A stretch of DNA of 64,000 nucleotides from contig NZ_SBFF01000006.1 in the NCBI RefSeq assembly GCF_004151485.1, positions 1 to 64,000 of the forward strand. The letters run 5' to 3'. Both the position numbers and the translations under genes were made by a program. The notes beneath the pieces were generated by a model. The model was not told the DNA's origin, ran no database searches, and saw only the letters and a program-made list of their open reading frames with translations. Each line of letters starts with the position of its first letter. The stretch's first letter is position 1. Source of the stretch: Sphingosinicella sp. CPCC 101087. GTDB lineage: Bacteria > Pseudomonadota > Alphaproteobacteria > Sphingomonadales > Sphingomonadaceae. This document shows, piece after piece, positions 8,790-17,614 of this stretch.

Positions 8790-9698
8790 TCAGACCCACT
8801 GGCCGCCGCGTGCCTGGACCAAGTCTTCGCGATTTAGCTCGAAATCGCTCGCTTCATGCCGTTCGAGCACCTGCGTCTCCGGCGACCCGAAGGTGCGGTT
8901 GACCATGCGGCCGCGCTTTACCGGCTCGCGATCCGCGATAAGGTCGACCCAGCGGTCGAGGTGACGATATTCGTGGACCGCCAGAAATTCCTGGGCGCCA
9001 TAGGCTTCGCGCAGCATCGATCCGTACCAGGGCCAGGCCGCCATGTCGGCGATCGTATATTCGTCGCCGGCCAAATATTCGTTGTTGGCGAGATGGGTAT
9101 CGAGCACATGGAGCTGCCGCTTGGTCTCCATGGCGTAGCGATTGATGGCATATTCCACCTTGAACGGCGCGTAAGCGTAGAAATGGCCAAACCCCCCGCC
9201 GACGAAAGGGGCGGACCCCATCTGCCACATCAGCCAGTTCATCGTCTCGGCGCGCTTGTGATGCTCGGTCGGCAGGAAGGCGCCGAACTTCTCGGCGAGA
9301 TAGAAGAGTATCGATCCGCTCTCGAACAGGCGCGTTGGCGGATCGGTCGAACGGTCGAGCATCGCCGGGATCTTCGAATTGGGATTGATCTCGACGAAGC
9401 CGCTGGAGAACTGAACACCGTCGCCGATCCGGATAAGCCAGGCATCATATTCCGCGCCCTCGTGCCCGAGCGCCAGCAGCTCCTCCAGCATGATCGTGAC
9501 CTTCACTCCGTTCGGCGTGCCCATCGAATAGAGCTGGAGCGGGTGTCGGCCGACCGGAAGCGCCTTTTCATGAGTCGCACCCGAGACCGGCCGGTTGATG
9601 CTTGCGAATTGGCCTCCGCTCGGCTGGTCCCAAGTCCAGACGCGGGGCGGGACATAGCCCGGCGGCTGATTGTTCGCGGGATCGAGATCGTCGGCCAT
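8790..9698 (-). CDS. yghU: Glutathione-dependent disulfide-bond oxidoreductase (YghU/nu-class GST)
   Basis: 302 aa glutathione transferase-like protein of the YghU group, which reduces organic disulfides and peroxides with two glutathiones. Recognisable features are the start MADDLDPANNQPPGYVPPRVWTWDQ-like segment, the thioredoxin-fold part PLQLYSMGTPNGVKVTIMLEE, VEINPNSKIPAMLDR and LFESGSILFYLAEKFG, and a helical C-domain with MNWLMWQMGSAPFVGGGFGHF. The start is set by GAGGAGA six bases upstream of the ATG. The frame is open far upstream, but that extension has no family resemblance. Confidence 0.92.
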   Translation of the reverse strand: MADDLDPANNQPPGYVPPRVWTWDQPSGGQFASINRPVSGATHEKALPVGRHPLQLYSMGTPNGVKVTIMLEELLALGHEGAEYDAWLIRIGDGVQFSSGFVEINPNSKIPAMLDRSTDPPTRLFESGSILFYLAEKFGAFLPTEHHKRAETMNWLMWQMGSAPFVGGGFGHFYAYAPFKVEYAINRYAMETKRQLHVLDTHLANNEYLAGDEYTIADMAAWPWYGSMLREAYGAQEFLAVHEYRHLDRWVDLIADREPVKRGRMVNRTFGSPETQVLERHEASDFELNREDLVQARGGQWV

Positions 9699-9841
9699 GT
9701 CGGTCTCCTCGTCACGTTCGCTGTCGGATCGCGCGTTAAGACGTCGCGCGGCGCATCGCCAGCCGCATTTCGTCCGAACGCGGCCTGCTTTCCGCGGGCG
9801 CAGCGAGCAAACGCACCTGCATCCTGGCGCGTTGCCACGCT

Positions 9842-10621
9842 TCAGGGACGGACCGGCGGGATCCTCATCTCGATCAGCTCGCGCTGCGCGCGGTCGAGTG
9901 CCCAAAGCGTGCCAGCCGAACGATCCCACTGGATAGCCTGGCCGGGCGCAGGGATTGGTATGGTCGCGACATGGAGGAGCCGGGAACCCGCCTCGGGCAG
10001 GCGGAGCACATAGGCCTCCGGCCGGTCGTGGCCCGTGACATAGAGCAGACCATCGCGCCAGGCGCCGCCGGACGCGCTGTAGGGCGCCATCCGCTCCAAT
10101 ATGCTCTTCGGGAGCAGCCACGCCCCGAGCTCGCGAAAGTCGGCATCGAAGCGCACGACCACCGTCGAGCGATGATCGCGACCGGGTTCGCCGCCGCGGC
10201 CGTCATAATGGGCGAAGCCCGCCCACCAGCTGCCATCCTGCCATTCGAGCCAGGTCAGCGATCCGCGGCCGGGCCCGAGGCTCCGCGACCGGACGTGGCG
10301 CAGCGTTTCGGCGTCGAACCATTCCACCGAGCTCGCCATCGGCACTTCCGGGTAATTGGAGGCGGCGCAGACCAAAGACCCCTCGTGCAGCGTGCAGCTG
10401 TTCATATGGATGAACTGGGTCTCGTCGCCCTGCCAGACGGCGACGCGCCGGCCGCTCGCCCGGTCATATTTGCCGATCGCGCTGTTCGAGATAGCATAGA
10501 CGAAGCGGGCGTCGGCGGCGACTCCCTGCCGGGCCTCCTCGGCCGGAATCCGCCTGACCTCGGTCGCGGCCGGCAGCAGGAGGGCGGCCGCGGCCGCCGC
10601 CGCGATCCATGCCCAGCCCAT
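9842..10621 (-). CDS. Exported beta-propeller-like protein coupled to a TonB receptor
   Basis: 259 aa with a strongly hydrophobic N-terminal signal (GWAWIAAAAAAALLLPAATE). Short repeated beta-rich segments ending in W/F-D (VEWFDAET, VVRFDADF, IQWDRSAG) look like blades of a beta-propeller or an esterase-like phytase-type fold. No catalytic motif is recognised. The start ATG shares a base with the stop of the upstream TonB-dependent receptor (TGATG), so the two are almost certainly made together, and the protein probably works with the receptor's ligand in the periplasm or at the outer membrane. Ligand unknown. Confidence 0.6.
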   Translation of the reverse strand: MGWAWIAAAAAAALLLPAATEVRRIPAEEARQGVAADARFVYAISNSAIGKYDRASGRRVAVWQGDETQFIHMNSCTLHEGSLVCAASNYPEVPMASSVEWFDAETLRHVRSRSLGPGRGSLTWLEWQDGSWWAGFAHYDGRGGEPGRDHRSTVVVRFDADFRELGAWLLPKSILERMAPYSASGGAWRDGLLYVTGHDRPEAYVLRLPEAGSRLLHVATIPIPAPGQAIQWDRSAGTLWALDRAQRELIEMRIPPVRP

Positions 10622-13218
10622 CAGAAGCGTACCGAGGCGCCGAGCTGCCAGGTGCGGCCGTAGCGCTCGTTCTGGGTCACCCAGTCGCGCCGCACCCACT
10701 GATATTGCCGGGTCGGCTCGTCGGTCAGATTCTGCGCCTCGACGAACAGGCGGACGTGATCGTTGACCGCAAAGCTCGCTTTCGCATCGAGCCGCCGCAA
10801 ATCGTCGTTCGACTGGTCGGCGATCGGGTCGGAGTCGGCGGAGATGAGCGCCCGGCCGGTATGGTGATAGGCGATCGAGGCTTCGACCGGGCCGCGCTGG
10901 TAGAAGAGCTGCGCGCCCCAGAGCAGGTCCGACTGTTCCGGGAAGGCGACGGTCCTCACCGCATCCGGAGTCTCGATCTGCAGGTTGGAGTCGACCAAGG
11001 TCAGGGTCAGGTTCACGCCGAGGCCGGAGAGCGCGCCGGGAAGGAAGGTGAATTGCTGCTGATAGGCGGCCTCCAGGCCGATAATGTCGCCGCTGCGGGC
11101 ATTTTCCGGTTGGCTGAAGCTGATTCGGTCATAGGCGACGCCGGCGAACGATCCGTCGACCACCGTGAAGGAACGCGTGAAGATCGGATTGTCGATAATC
11201 TTCGCGAAAGCGCCGATCGAAAGCAGGCCTCCACGAGCGAAATAATATTCGCCGATCGCGTCGAAGGAATCGGCGACATAGGGCCGGAGCGCCGGATTGC
11301 CGAGCGAGACCGACGCCTCATTGCCCTCGACCTCGATCTCGCCGCCCGGTGACAGCGCCGAATATTGCGGCCGGCCGACACTGCGGCTGTAGGCCAGGCG
11401 GACCACCAGATCCGGGGCCGGGTTGATCCGGACGATCAGGCTCGGAAGCCAGTTGGTATAGTCGCTTTCCGCCGTGGCCGGGATCACCGTGTCTCCGTTC
11501 TGGAGCTGGAATCCTTCTATGTCGAGCCGGGTGCGCTCGACCCGCAATCCGGCCGTCACGTCCACATCGCCGAAATCGAGGTTCGCCATCGCATAGCCGG
11601 CGATCACCTCCTCCTCGAGGTCGAGATCGCCGAGCGTCTCGTCGGCAAGGCTCCCCTCGCTGTCGAAGACGAACAGCGGTCCGCCGAGCCGCCCCTGGGT
11701 GAAGGCGATGATCGCCTGCGGGTCGATCGTCGGCGAGATCAGATAGGATTGGCCATCCACCTCGATGATCGAGTCCGCGCCCACCAGGCCTGCGCCGGCG
11801 AGTGTGAAGCGATTTCCCGAGCCGCCGCGCCCATAGCTGTCGTTGCTCGAATCGAAGCTCTTGTCCGTGGTGCGGTAGCGGCCGCCGATCCGAACGAAGC
11901 TGTCGGTGCCGAGCGCGAACTCGCGGGTGAGGTTGACGCGGGCGTCCCAGCTGTCTTCCTCGCCGCGCTCGTCCTGCTCGCTATAGCTGCGGAATTCGAG
12001 GTTCTCGGCGGCCACGCGAGTGCGCGGGACGGCGGTGAACACCGGATCGGTGAAGTCGAAATCGACCGGCCCGACCGGATCGACGTTGCGAAACTGCCAG
12101 CTCTGGTTGGGCTCGATCACCTCGTTATGGATCCGGGCCACGCCATAATCGAGGATCCAGGGACCGAACCGGTTCTCGCCGCCAGCCATCAAGGCGAGCA
12201 CCGATTTCTCCTTATATTCGAGGCGAAGGTCGGAGCGCTGCGCCGTTGCGGTGGAGGTGCCGCTTAGCCCGTCCGGATCGAGGACGATCGATCCGTCGTC
12301 GACCAGCTCCTGGCCGCCATTGGCGAAGTCGATGCGGTAGCGCTGGCGATATTCGTCCTCGGTGAAGCGGCTGTACAGGCCTCGGACATAGAATTGGTGG
12401 TCATCGCTCGGCCTCCAGTCGAAGGACCCGGTGGCGCCGATCCGCTCGCGCTTCAGCTCGTAATCGGTATATTTGAGGTTGATCGGGAGCCCGCCGCGCG
12501 CCGCCTCCGCGACCGGCGCCCAATCGTCGGGATAGATTCCGGCGCTTCGGAAGGTGCGGTCCGAATAGCTCGCACCGACGAGCAGCCCGAACTGCTGGTC
12601 CGGACCGAACCGGCCGCCGACGCTGACGTCGCCGCGGATCGGGAATTCCTCGTTCAACTCCTGATAGCCGACCTGCGCCGTCGCCTGCACGGTGAACGCC
12701 TCGCGGAAATCGAAGGCCGTCTGGGTGACGAGATTGATCGATCCGCCAATGCCCTGTCCGGGCTGGTCGGCTGTCCGGACCTTGGCGACCTCGACACGAT
12801 TGAGGAGCTGGCCGGAGATGACGTCGAGCGGGAGCCGGCGGCTATTGCCGTCGGGATTGCCTACCTCGAAGCCGTTGATCGTGTAGTTGTTGAGGTCCGA
12901 CGGGATTCCCCGGACGGCCACGTAGCGACCCTCACCCTGGTCATATTGGACCCCGACGCCGGGAAGCCGCTCGACCACCTCGGCGACGTTGCGGTCGGGC
13001 AGCTGCCCGATCTCGTCCGCCGCGGCCGCATCGAGGATGCCGAGCGCGTCGCGCTTGATCTCGATCGAGCGCTCCTGCTGGGCGCGCTGGCCGGTGACCA
13101 GTATCTCCGCGTCGCCGCCATCCGCCAGGGCCGCACCACCGTCCTGCGCCTGAGCATGAACGGGAAGGGCGGCGGAAATGGCGAGCAGGCCGGTGCCGGC
13201 CAGAAGTCGGATGCGCAT
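10621..13218 (-). CDS. TonB-dependent outer-membrane receptor
   Basis: 865 aa. Signal peptide at 1-22 (PVHAQAQ), TonB-box-like segment EILVTGQRA at about 38-46, then a plug domain (IGQLPDRNVAEVVERLPGVGVQ, VRGIPSDLNNYTINGFEV) and a 22-strand-type barrel ending in the usual aromatic residue (ASVRF). The plug wording is typical of the large proteobacterial TonB receptor subfamily that takes up carbohydrates or other organic nutrients in Caulobacter and sphingomonads; the substrate cannot be told. It is the first gene of a two-gene operon with the propeller-like protein. The 177-base region upstream has only a weak Pho-box-like sequence. Confidence 0.92.
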   Translation of the reverse strand: MRIRLLAGTGLLAISAALPVHAQAQDGGAALADGGDAEILVTGQRAQQERSIEIKRDALGILDAAAADEIGQLPDRNVAEVVERLPGVGVQYDQGEGRYVAVRGIPSDLNNYTINGFEVGNPDGNSRRLPLDVISGQLLNRVEVAKVRTADQPGQGIGGSINLVTQTAFDFREAFTVQATAQVGYQELNEEFPIRGDVSVGGRFGPDQQFGLLVGASYSDRTFRSAGIYPDDWAPVAEAARGGLPINLKYTDYELKRERIGATGSFDWRPSDDHQFYVRGLYSRFTEDEYRQRYRIDFANGGQELVDDGSIVLDPDGLSGTSTATAQRSDLRLEYKEKSVLALMAGGENRFGPWILDYGVARIHNEVIEPNQSWQFRNVDPVGPVDFDFTDPVFTAVPRTRVAAENLEFRSYSEQDERGEEDSWDARVNLTREFALGTDSFVRIGGRYRTTDKSFDSSNDSYGRGGSGNRFTLAGAGLVGADSIIEVDGQSYLISPTIDPQAIIAFTQGRLGGPLFVFDSEGSLADETLGDLDLEEEVIAGYAMANLDFGDVDVTAGLRVERTRLDIEGFQLQNGDTVIPATAESDYTNWLPSLIVRINPAPDLVVRLAYSRSVGRPQYSALSPGGEIEVEGNEASVSLGNPALRPYVADSFDAIGEYYFARGGLLSIGAFAKIIDNPIFTRSFTVVDGSFAGVAYDRISFSQPENARSGDIIGLEAAYQQQFTFLPGALSGLGVNLTLTLVDSNLQIETPDAVRTVAFPEQSDLLWGAQLFYQRGPVEASIAYHHTGRALISADSDPIADQSNDDLRRLDAKASFAVNDHVRLFVEAQNLTDEPTRQYQWVRRDWVTQNERYGRTWQLGASVRF

Positions 13219-13395
13219 GGTCTATCCCCCGGAAATGAGCGTTGGGGGAGGGCGCTATTCCGGGCCTCTTACGAGACCGTGACAGTTTTTGTGCAGTGCA
13301 GCGACAGCGGGCAGGCGGGCAACCGCTGCGAATGCGTCGATCGCAAGTCCTGGTGTCCGCATGGGTCGGGCAGGGACGTCACGACATGAAGAAGT

Positions 13396-13485
<90 letters not shown>

Positions 13486-13509
13486 GGACGCCTTCGCCGG
13501 ACCGACGGC

Positions 13510-13538
13510 GGATAGACCCCGCATGCCCATCCGTGCAA
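13510..13538 (-). promoter_or_regulatory. Housekeeping-type promoter for tRNA-Ser
   Basis: On the minus strand, TTGCAC (13538-13533) and CTATCC (13515-13510) are separated by 17 bases, and the tRNA 5' end lies 25 bases further on. This matches the relaxed sigma-70 pattern of alphaproteobacteria. Confidence 0.5.
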
Positions 13539-13605
13539 GCCGCTGCGACACCTTCACGTGGCGGCAAGCTGATGTCATATAGGGTGCGAGCGGATGAGGG
13601 TGAAA

Positions 13606-14673
13606 ATGCGTTTTTTGAGTATCCTGGCGGCCGGTCTTCTCGTCGCCGGACTACCCGCGGCCCGAATGGGCGACGGGGCGATCGATTTCCAGATGGAGGC
13701 ACCGGCCGAGGCGCAATCTGGCGGCCTCAGCCAGGCCGGATTCATGGCGTATCTGCCGCGCCTGCGGGCGGAGGCGGAGCGCGCCGGCGTGAGCCGGGCC
13801 ACGCTGGACCGGGTGTTCCCGACGCTGACCTTCTCCTCGCGCACGGTGGAACTCGACCGCGGTCAGCCCGGCGGCGCCTCGGGATCGAGCGCAATCCCGC
13901 CCTTCGAGCCGTATCGGCAGCGCCATCTCGGATCGGTGCTGATCGACCGCGGCCGCTCGCGCTATGCCCAGAATATCTCGCGCCTCAACGAGATCGGGCG
14001 CCGCTACGGCGTACCGCCGTCGGTCCTCGTCGCGATCTGGGGCAAGGAGACGAGCTACGGATCGATTACCGGCGATTTCGACCTGCTCAATTCGCTCGCC
14101 AGCCTCGCTTATGAAGGCCGGCGCCGCGACCTGTTCACCGGCGAGTTCATCGCCACGCTGAAGATGATGGACCGGGGCTTCTCGCGATCCCAGCTGGTCG
14201 GCAGCTGGGCCGGTGCCACGGGCCAGTCGCAATTCCTGCCCAGCGTCTACATCCGGCTCGGGGTCGACGGCGACGGAGACGGCCGTGCCGACATCTGGGG
14301 CAGCCATCTCGACGCCTTGGCTTCGATCGCCAATTATCTGCGCAGCGCCGGCTGGCGGCCGGGAATTCCCTGGGGAACGGCCGTGCGGGTTCCCGCGGGA
14401 TTCGACCGCGCCGCGGTGGAGACCCGGCTTCGCGCGCCGCGTTGCGCCCGCGTCCACGAGCGCCACAGCCGCTGGCTCACCGCCGAGGAATGGCGCCGGC
14501 TCGGCGTGGCGAACAGTCTTCCTGCCGGCACCCTGGCGAGCCTGCTGGAGCCGGACGGCCCGGGCCGGACCGCCTATCTGCTCACCACCAACTACCGCAC
14601 GATCCTCGACTATAACTGCTCGAACTTCTACGCCTTGACCGTCGGCCTCCTGGCCGATTCGGTTTCCCGTTGA
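13606..14673 (+). CDS. mltB: Lytic murein transglycosylase, MltB/SLT type
   Basis: 355 aa exported enzyme cleaving peptidoglycan glycan strands to 1,6-anhydro-muropeptides. The signal peptide is MRFLSILAAGLLVAGLP. The catalytic glutamate lies in AIWGKETSYGSITGDFD (Glu148), followed by the typical WAGATGQSQFLPS and GDGDGRADIWGSHLDALASIANYL blocks. It ends with the C-terminal segment NYRTILDYNCSNFYALTVGLLAD seen in this family. An in-frame ATG four codons upstream is possible; the chosen one has GAGGGTG just before it. It is followed by a carboxypeptidase gene, so the pair handles the cell wall. Confidence 0.92.
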   Translation: MRFLSILAAGLLVAGLPAARMGDGAIDFQMEAPAEAQSGGLSQAGFMAYLPRLRAEAERAGVSRATLDRVFPTLTFSSRTVELDRGQPGGASGSSAIPPFEPYRQRHLGSVLIDRGRSRYAQNISRLNEIGRRYGVPPSVLVAIWGKETSYGSITGDFDLLNSLASLAYEGRRRDLFTGEFIATLKMMDRGFSRSQLVGSWAGATGQSQFLPSVYIRLGVDGDGDGRADIWGSHLDALASIANYLRSAGWRPGIPWGTAVRVPAGFDRAAVETRLRAPRCARVHERHSRWLTAEEWRRLGVANSLPAGTLASLLEPDGPGRTAYLLTTNYRTILDYNCSNFYALTVGLLADSVSR

Positions 14674-14696
14674 ACGTTCGAGGTCGCTGCTCAGAG

Positions 14697-15872
14697 ATGA
14701 TGCGCAAGCCCCTGCTCATTACCCTTTTCGCCACCGCGCTTTCGATTCCGGCCGCCGCGGCCGCTCCGCCCTTCGAAACGCCCGCGCCGATCGCCTACAT
14801 GATCGATCTCTCGTCGGGTGCCGTGCTCTACGCCAAGGATGCCAATCGCCGGATCCCGCCCGCATCGATGGCGAAGATGATGACCACCCACGTCGTCTTC
14901 GAGCTGATCGACAGCGGCGAGCTGCAGCCCAACCGAATGTGCACCGTGCGGCCGGAGACATGGCAGCGCTGGCACGGACCGGAAGCGGGATCGACCATGT
15001 TCCTGTCCCCTGGCGAGCAGGTCAGCGTCGAGAATCTGCTGCACGGGATCGTCACTCTGTCCGGCAACGACGCGACCGTCGTGCTCGCCGAATGCATTTC
15101 CGGCACCGAGGCCGCCTTCGTCGCGCTGATGAACCGCCACTCGCGCGAGCTCGGGCTGGAGAATTCCAATTGGGGCAATCCGGTCGGATGGCCGGACAAT
15201 GGCGTCACCTACACCACGGCCCGCGACCTCGCGACGCTGGCAGCGGCCACGATTCGCCAGCACCCCCGGCTTTACCGTGAATATTATACCGTTCGGGAGT
15301 TCACCTGGGGCCGCACGATGGGCGGCGACCGGCCGATCACCCAGGCCAACCGCAATCCGCTGCTCGGACGCATCGAAGGCGCCGACGGACTCAAGACCGG
15401 CCATACCGCCGAGGCGGGCTACGGCTTCACCGGCTCGGCCGAGCAGGGTGGGCGCCGCATCGTCATGGTGCTCGCCGGGCTCGACAGCTTCAACGGACGG
15501 TCCGCGGAATCGGTGCGGTTCATGGACTGGGGATTCCGCGCCTGGCAGTCGCGGCCGCTGCTCGATCAGGGCGAACGGATCGGCGAGGCGCAAGTCCAGC
15601 TCGGCGGCGAGGACAAGGTTGGCCTGGTCGCGCCGCGCGCGGTGGCCGTGACCATCCCGGCCGGTCTGGGGCAGGATATCAGGGCGCGCATCGTCTACCA
15701 GGGCCCGGTCAAGGCGCCGATCGCGCAGGGCCAGCACATCGCCGATCTCGTCGTCACCGCCGGCGACATGCCGCCCCAGGTCACGCCTCTGGTCGCCGAG
15801 GAAGCCGTCGGCGAAGCCGGCTTCTTCGGCCGGATGTGGGCGGGGCTGAAGCACCTGCTCGGCATGGGATGA
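14697..15872 (+). CDS. dacC: D-alanyl-D-alanine carboxypeptidase (penicillin-binding protein, PBP5/6 family)
   Basis: 391 aa, S11 family, trims the terminal D-Ala of peptidoglycan stem peptides in the periplasm. Signal peptide at 1-22. The active-site motifs are SMAK (Ser57, Lys60), SGN in VTLSGNDAT, and KTG in DGLKTGHTAEAGYGF; a beta-rich PBP5_C domain follows. The C-terminus (FFGRMWAGLKHLLGMG) looks like the amphipathic membrane anchor of the family. The start could also be the adjacent ATG at 14700 or a TTG at 14670 overlapping the mltB stop. Its stop overlaps the tmk start (ATGA). The exact dac letter is uncertain. Confidence 0.9.
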   Translation: MMRKPLLITLFATALSIPAAAAAPPFETPAPIAYMIDLSSGAVLYAKDANRRIPPASMAKMMTTHVVFELIDSGELQPNRMCTVRPETWQRWHGPEAGSTMFLSPGEQVSVENLLHGIVTLSGNDATVVLAECISGTEAAFVALMNRHSRELGLENSNWGNPVGWPDNGVTYTTARDLATLAAATIRQHPRLYREYYTVREFTWGRTMGGDRPITQANRNPLLGRIEGADGLKTGHTAEAGYGFTGSAEQGGRRIVMVLAGLDSFNGRSAESVRFMDWGFRAWQSRPLLDQGERIGEAQVQLGGEDKVGLVAPRAVAVTIPAGLGQDIRARIVYQGPVKAPIAQGQHIADLVVTAGDMPPQVTPLVAEEAVGEAGFFGRMWAGLKHLLGMG

Positions 15873-16492
15873 TCCCGCGTTTCGTCACCCTCGAGGGTGG
15901 GGAAGGGGTTGGAAAGTCCACCCAGCTCAAGGCGCTGGCCGAGGTGCTTCGCGCTCGGGGGCCGGCCGTCGTCGAGACGCGGGAGCCCGGCGGCAGCCCG
16001 GGCGCCGAGGCGATCCGCTCCCTGCTGCTGCAGGGCGACATCGACCGCTGGACCGGCGAGGCCGAGGCTCTCCTGTTCGCCGCCGCCCGGTCCGACCATG
16101 TCACCCGAACGATCAAGCCGGCTCTCGACCGCGGCCAATGGGTGCTGTGCGACCGCTTCCTCGACAGTTCGATCGCCTATCAGGGCATGGTCGGCGGCCT
16201 AGGCGTCGAGGCGATCCGCCGGCTGCATGCGATCGGCAGCGGCGGCTTCCTGCCCGACCGCACGCTCTTGCTCCGGCTCGACGGCGACGAGGCCGCCGCC
16301 CGGACCCGCCGCCGCGATGCCGATGGGGCCGATCGCTTCGGTGCCCGCGACGCCGCTTATCATGCCGGCATCGCCGCGGCCTTCGATCGCCTCGCGGCGG
16401 AGGAGCCGGAGCGGTTCCGCGTGATCGATGCCGCCGGCGAGGCGGAGACCGTGACGAAGCGGCTTCTCGCCGCTTTGGAAGATCTGCTTTGA
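15869..16492 (+). CDS. tmk: Thymidylate kinase
   Basis: 207 aa, phosphorylates dTMP to dTDP with ATP. The P-loop is LEGGEGVGKSTQ near residues 7-18, followed by the family blocks ETREPGGSPGAEAIR, LFAAARSDHV and CDRFLDSSIAYQG; the lid region is Arg-rich (RTRRRDADGADR). Normal length. The ATG overlaps the stop of the carboxypeptidase gene, which fixes the start. Followed by holB, the classical tmk-holB pair. Confidence 0.97.
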   Translation: MIPRFVTLEGGEGVGKSTQLKALAEVLRARGPAVVETREPGGSPGAEAIRSLLLQGDIDRWTGEAEALLFAAARSDHVTRTIKPALDRGQWVLCDRFLDSSIAYQGMVGGLGVEAIRRLHAIGSGGFLPDRTLLLRLDGDEAAARTRRRDADGADRFGARDAAYHAGIAAAFDRLAAEEPERFRVIDAAGEAETVTKRLLAALEDLL

Positions 16493-16556
16493 AGGACGGC
16501 GCCTCTCGCTCTTGCTTCCCTCGTGGGGGAGACGTCCGCGGCGGGGCTTGTCACCC

Positions 16557-17546
16557 GTGACACCCCTGTACGGCCACGATACCGCCGTGGCGGCATTCCG
16601 TGCGGGGCTGGACTCCGGACGCCTCCATCATGCCTGGCTGGTCACCGGTCCGGCCGGAATCGGCAAGGCGCTGTTCGCCGACAAGGCAGCCTTGCGGGTG
16701 CTCGCGCAAGGGGCCGGAGCGTCGGTGGACGCGCCCGGGCTCGATGTTCCGGACTCCTACCCGGCGGCGAAGCTCATGGCGGCCGGCAGTCATCCCGACC
16801 TGATGCGCCTCGAGCGCCTGACGCGCGAGGGGGGCACGGATCTCGCCCGAAACATTACCGTCGACCAGGTTCGCGGACTTCAGCGGTTGTTCTCGACGAC
16901 CGCATCCATGTCGCCGTGGCGCGCGGTGGTGATCGACTCGATCGACGATCTCGAACGCAACGCCGCCAATGCCCTGCTCAAGAATCTCGAGGAGCCGCCG
17001 CCGAACAGCTTGTTCATGCTGGTCAGCCACGCGCCCGAGCGATTGCTGCCGACGATCCGGTCGCGCTGCCGCATCCTGCGCCTTTCGCCGCTTCGATCCG
17101 ACGCCATGGCGTCAGCCCTGCGCACTGCGCTGCCCGATGCCGACGCGGCGGAAATCGAGTCGCTCGTCGAAGTGGGGGAGGGGGCGCCCGGCCGAGCCAT
17201 TGCCTTTCGCGGGCTCGACATCGCCGCGCTCGACGAGGCGATGCGGGCTCTCGCGCGCGAGGGCGATCCGACCAACCACCGGCGGTCGGCGCTGGCACAG
17301 AGTCTGTCCGGGAAGGCGGCCCAGGCGCGCTACGAGGCGTTTCTCGCCCGCGCACCGGCCCTGATCGTCGCCACTGCCCGGACACGTCGCGGCGCCGCCT
17401 TGGCCGAGGCCCTGGCCTTGTGGGAGCGCGCATCCGACCTCGCTTCGGCGGCGCGACGCCAGTCGCTCGATCCGCAGGCCGTCGCGTTCGAGCTCGCCGG
17501 ATTGCTGGCCGGGCTGGCGACGACGGGGGGCAAAGCGGCGGCCTGA
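16557..17546 (+). CDS. holB: DNA polymerase III subunit delta'
   Basis: 329 aa AAA+ clamp-loader subunit. It starts VTPLYGHDTAVAAFRAGLDSGRLHHAWL, followed by a Walker A-like GPAGIGKALFA, the ITVDQVRGLQRLFSTTA block, and VVIDSIDDLERNAANALLKNLEEPPPNSLFMLVSH with the SRC-type motif TIRSRCRILRL. The zinc-binding cysteines of the bacterial consensus are not evident, as in other alphaproteobacterial delta' subunits. The chosen GTG start places family homology at residue 2; an upstream ATG at 16512 would add 15 unrelated residues. Sits between tmk and metG, as is common. Confidence 0.92.
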   Translation: MTPLYGHDTAVAAFRAGLDSGRLHHAWLVTGPAGIGKALFADKAALRVLAQGAGASVDAPGLDVPDSYPAAKLMAAGSHPDLMRLERLTREGGTDLARNITVDQVRGLQRLFSTTASMSPWRAVVIDSIDDLERNAANALLKNLEEPPPNSLFMLVSHAPERLLPTIRSRCRILRLSPLRSDAMASALRTALPDADAAEIESLVEVGEGAPGRAIAFRGLDIAALDEAMRALAREGDPTNHRRSALAQSLSGKAAQARYEAFLARAPALIVATARTRRGAALAEALALWERASDLASAARRQSLDPQAVAFELAGLLAGLATTGGKAAA

Positions 17547-17614
17547 CGGCTTCGAGGCAGGCCCGGCTGGGGAACATGATTGTCCCGGGCCGAAAATGCT
17601 CTATCTCGCCCGGC

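Noticed and set aside
16523-17614. Open frame extending metG upstream by 364 codons
   Set aside because: This stretch is holB in another frame; its translation is Arg/Gly-rich shadow sequence, and the MetRS family begins at 17615.
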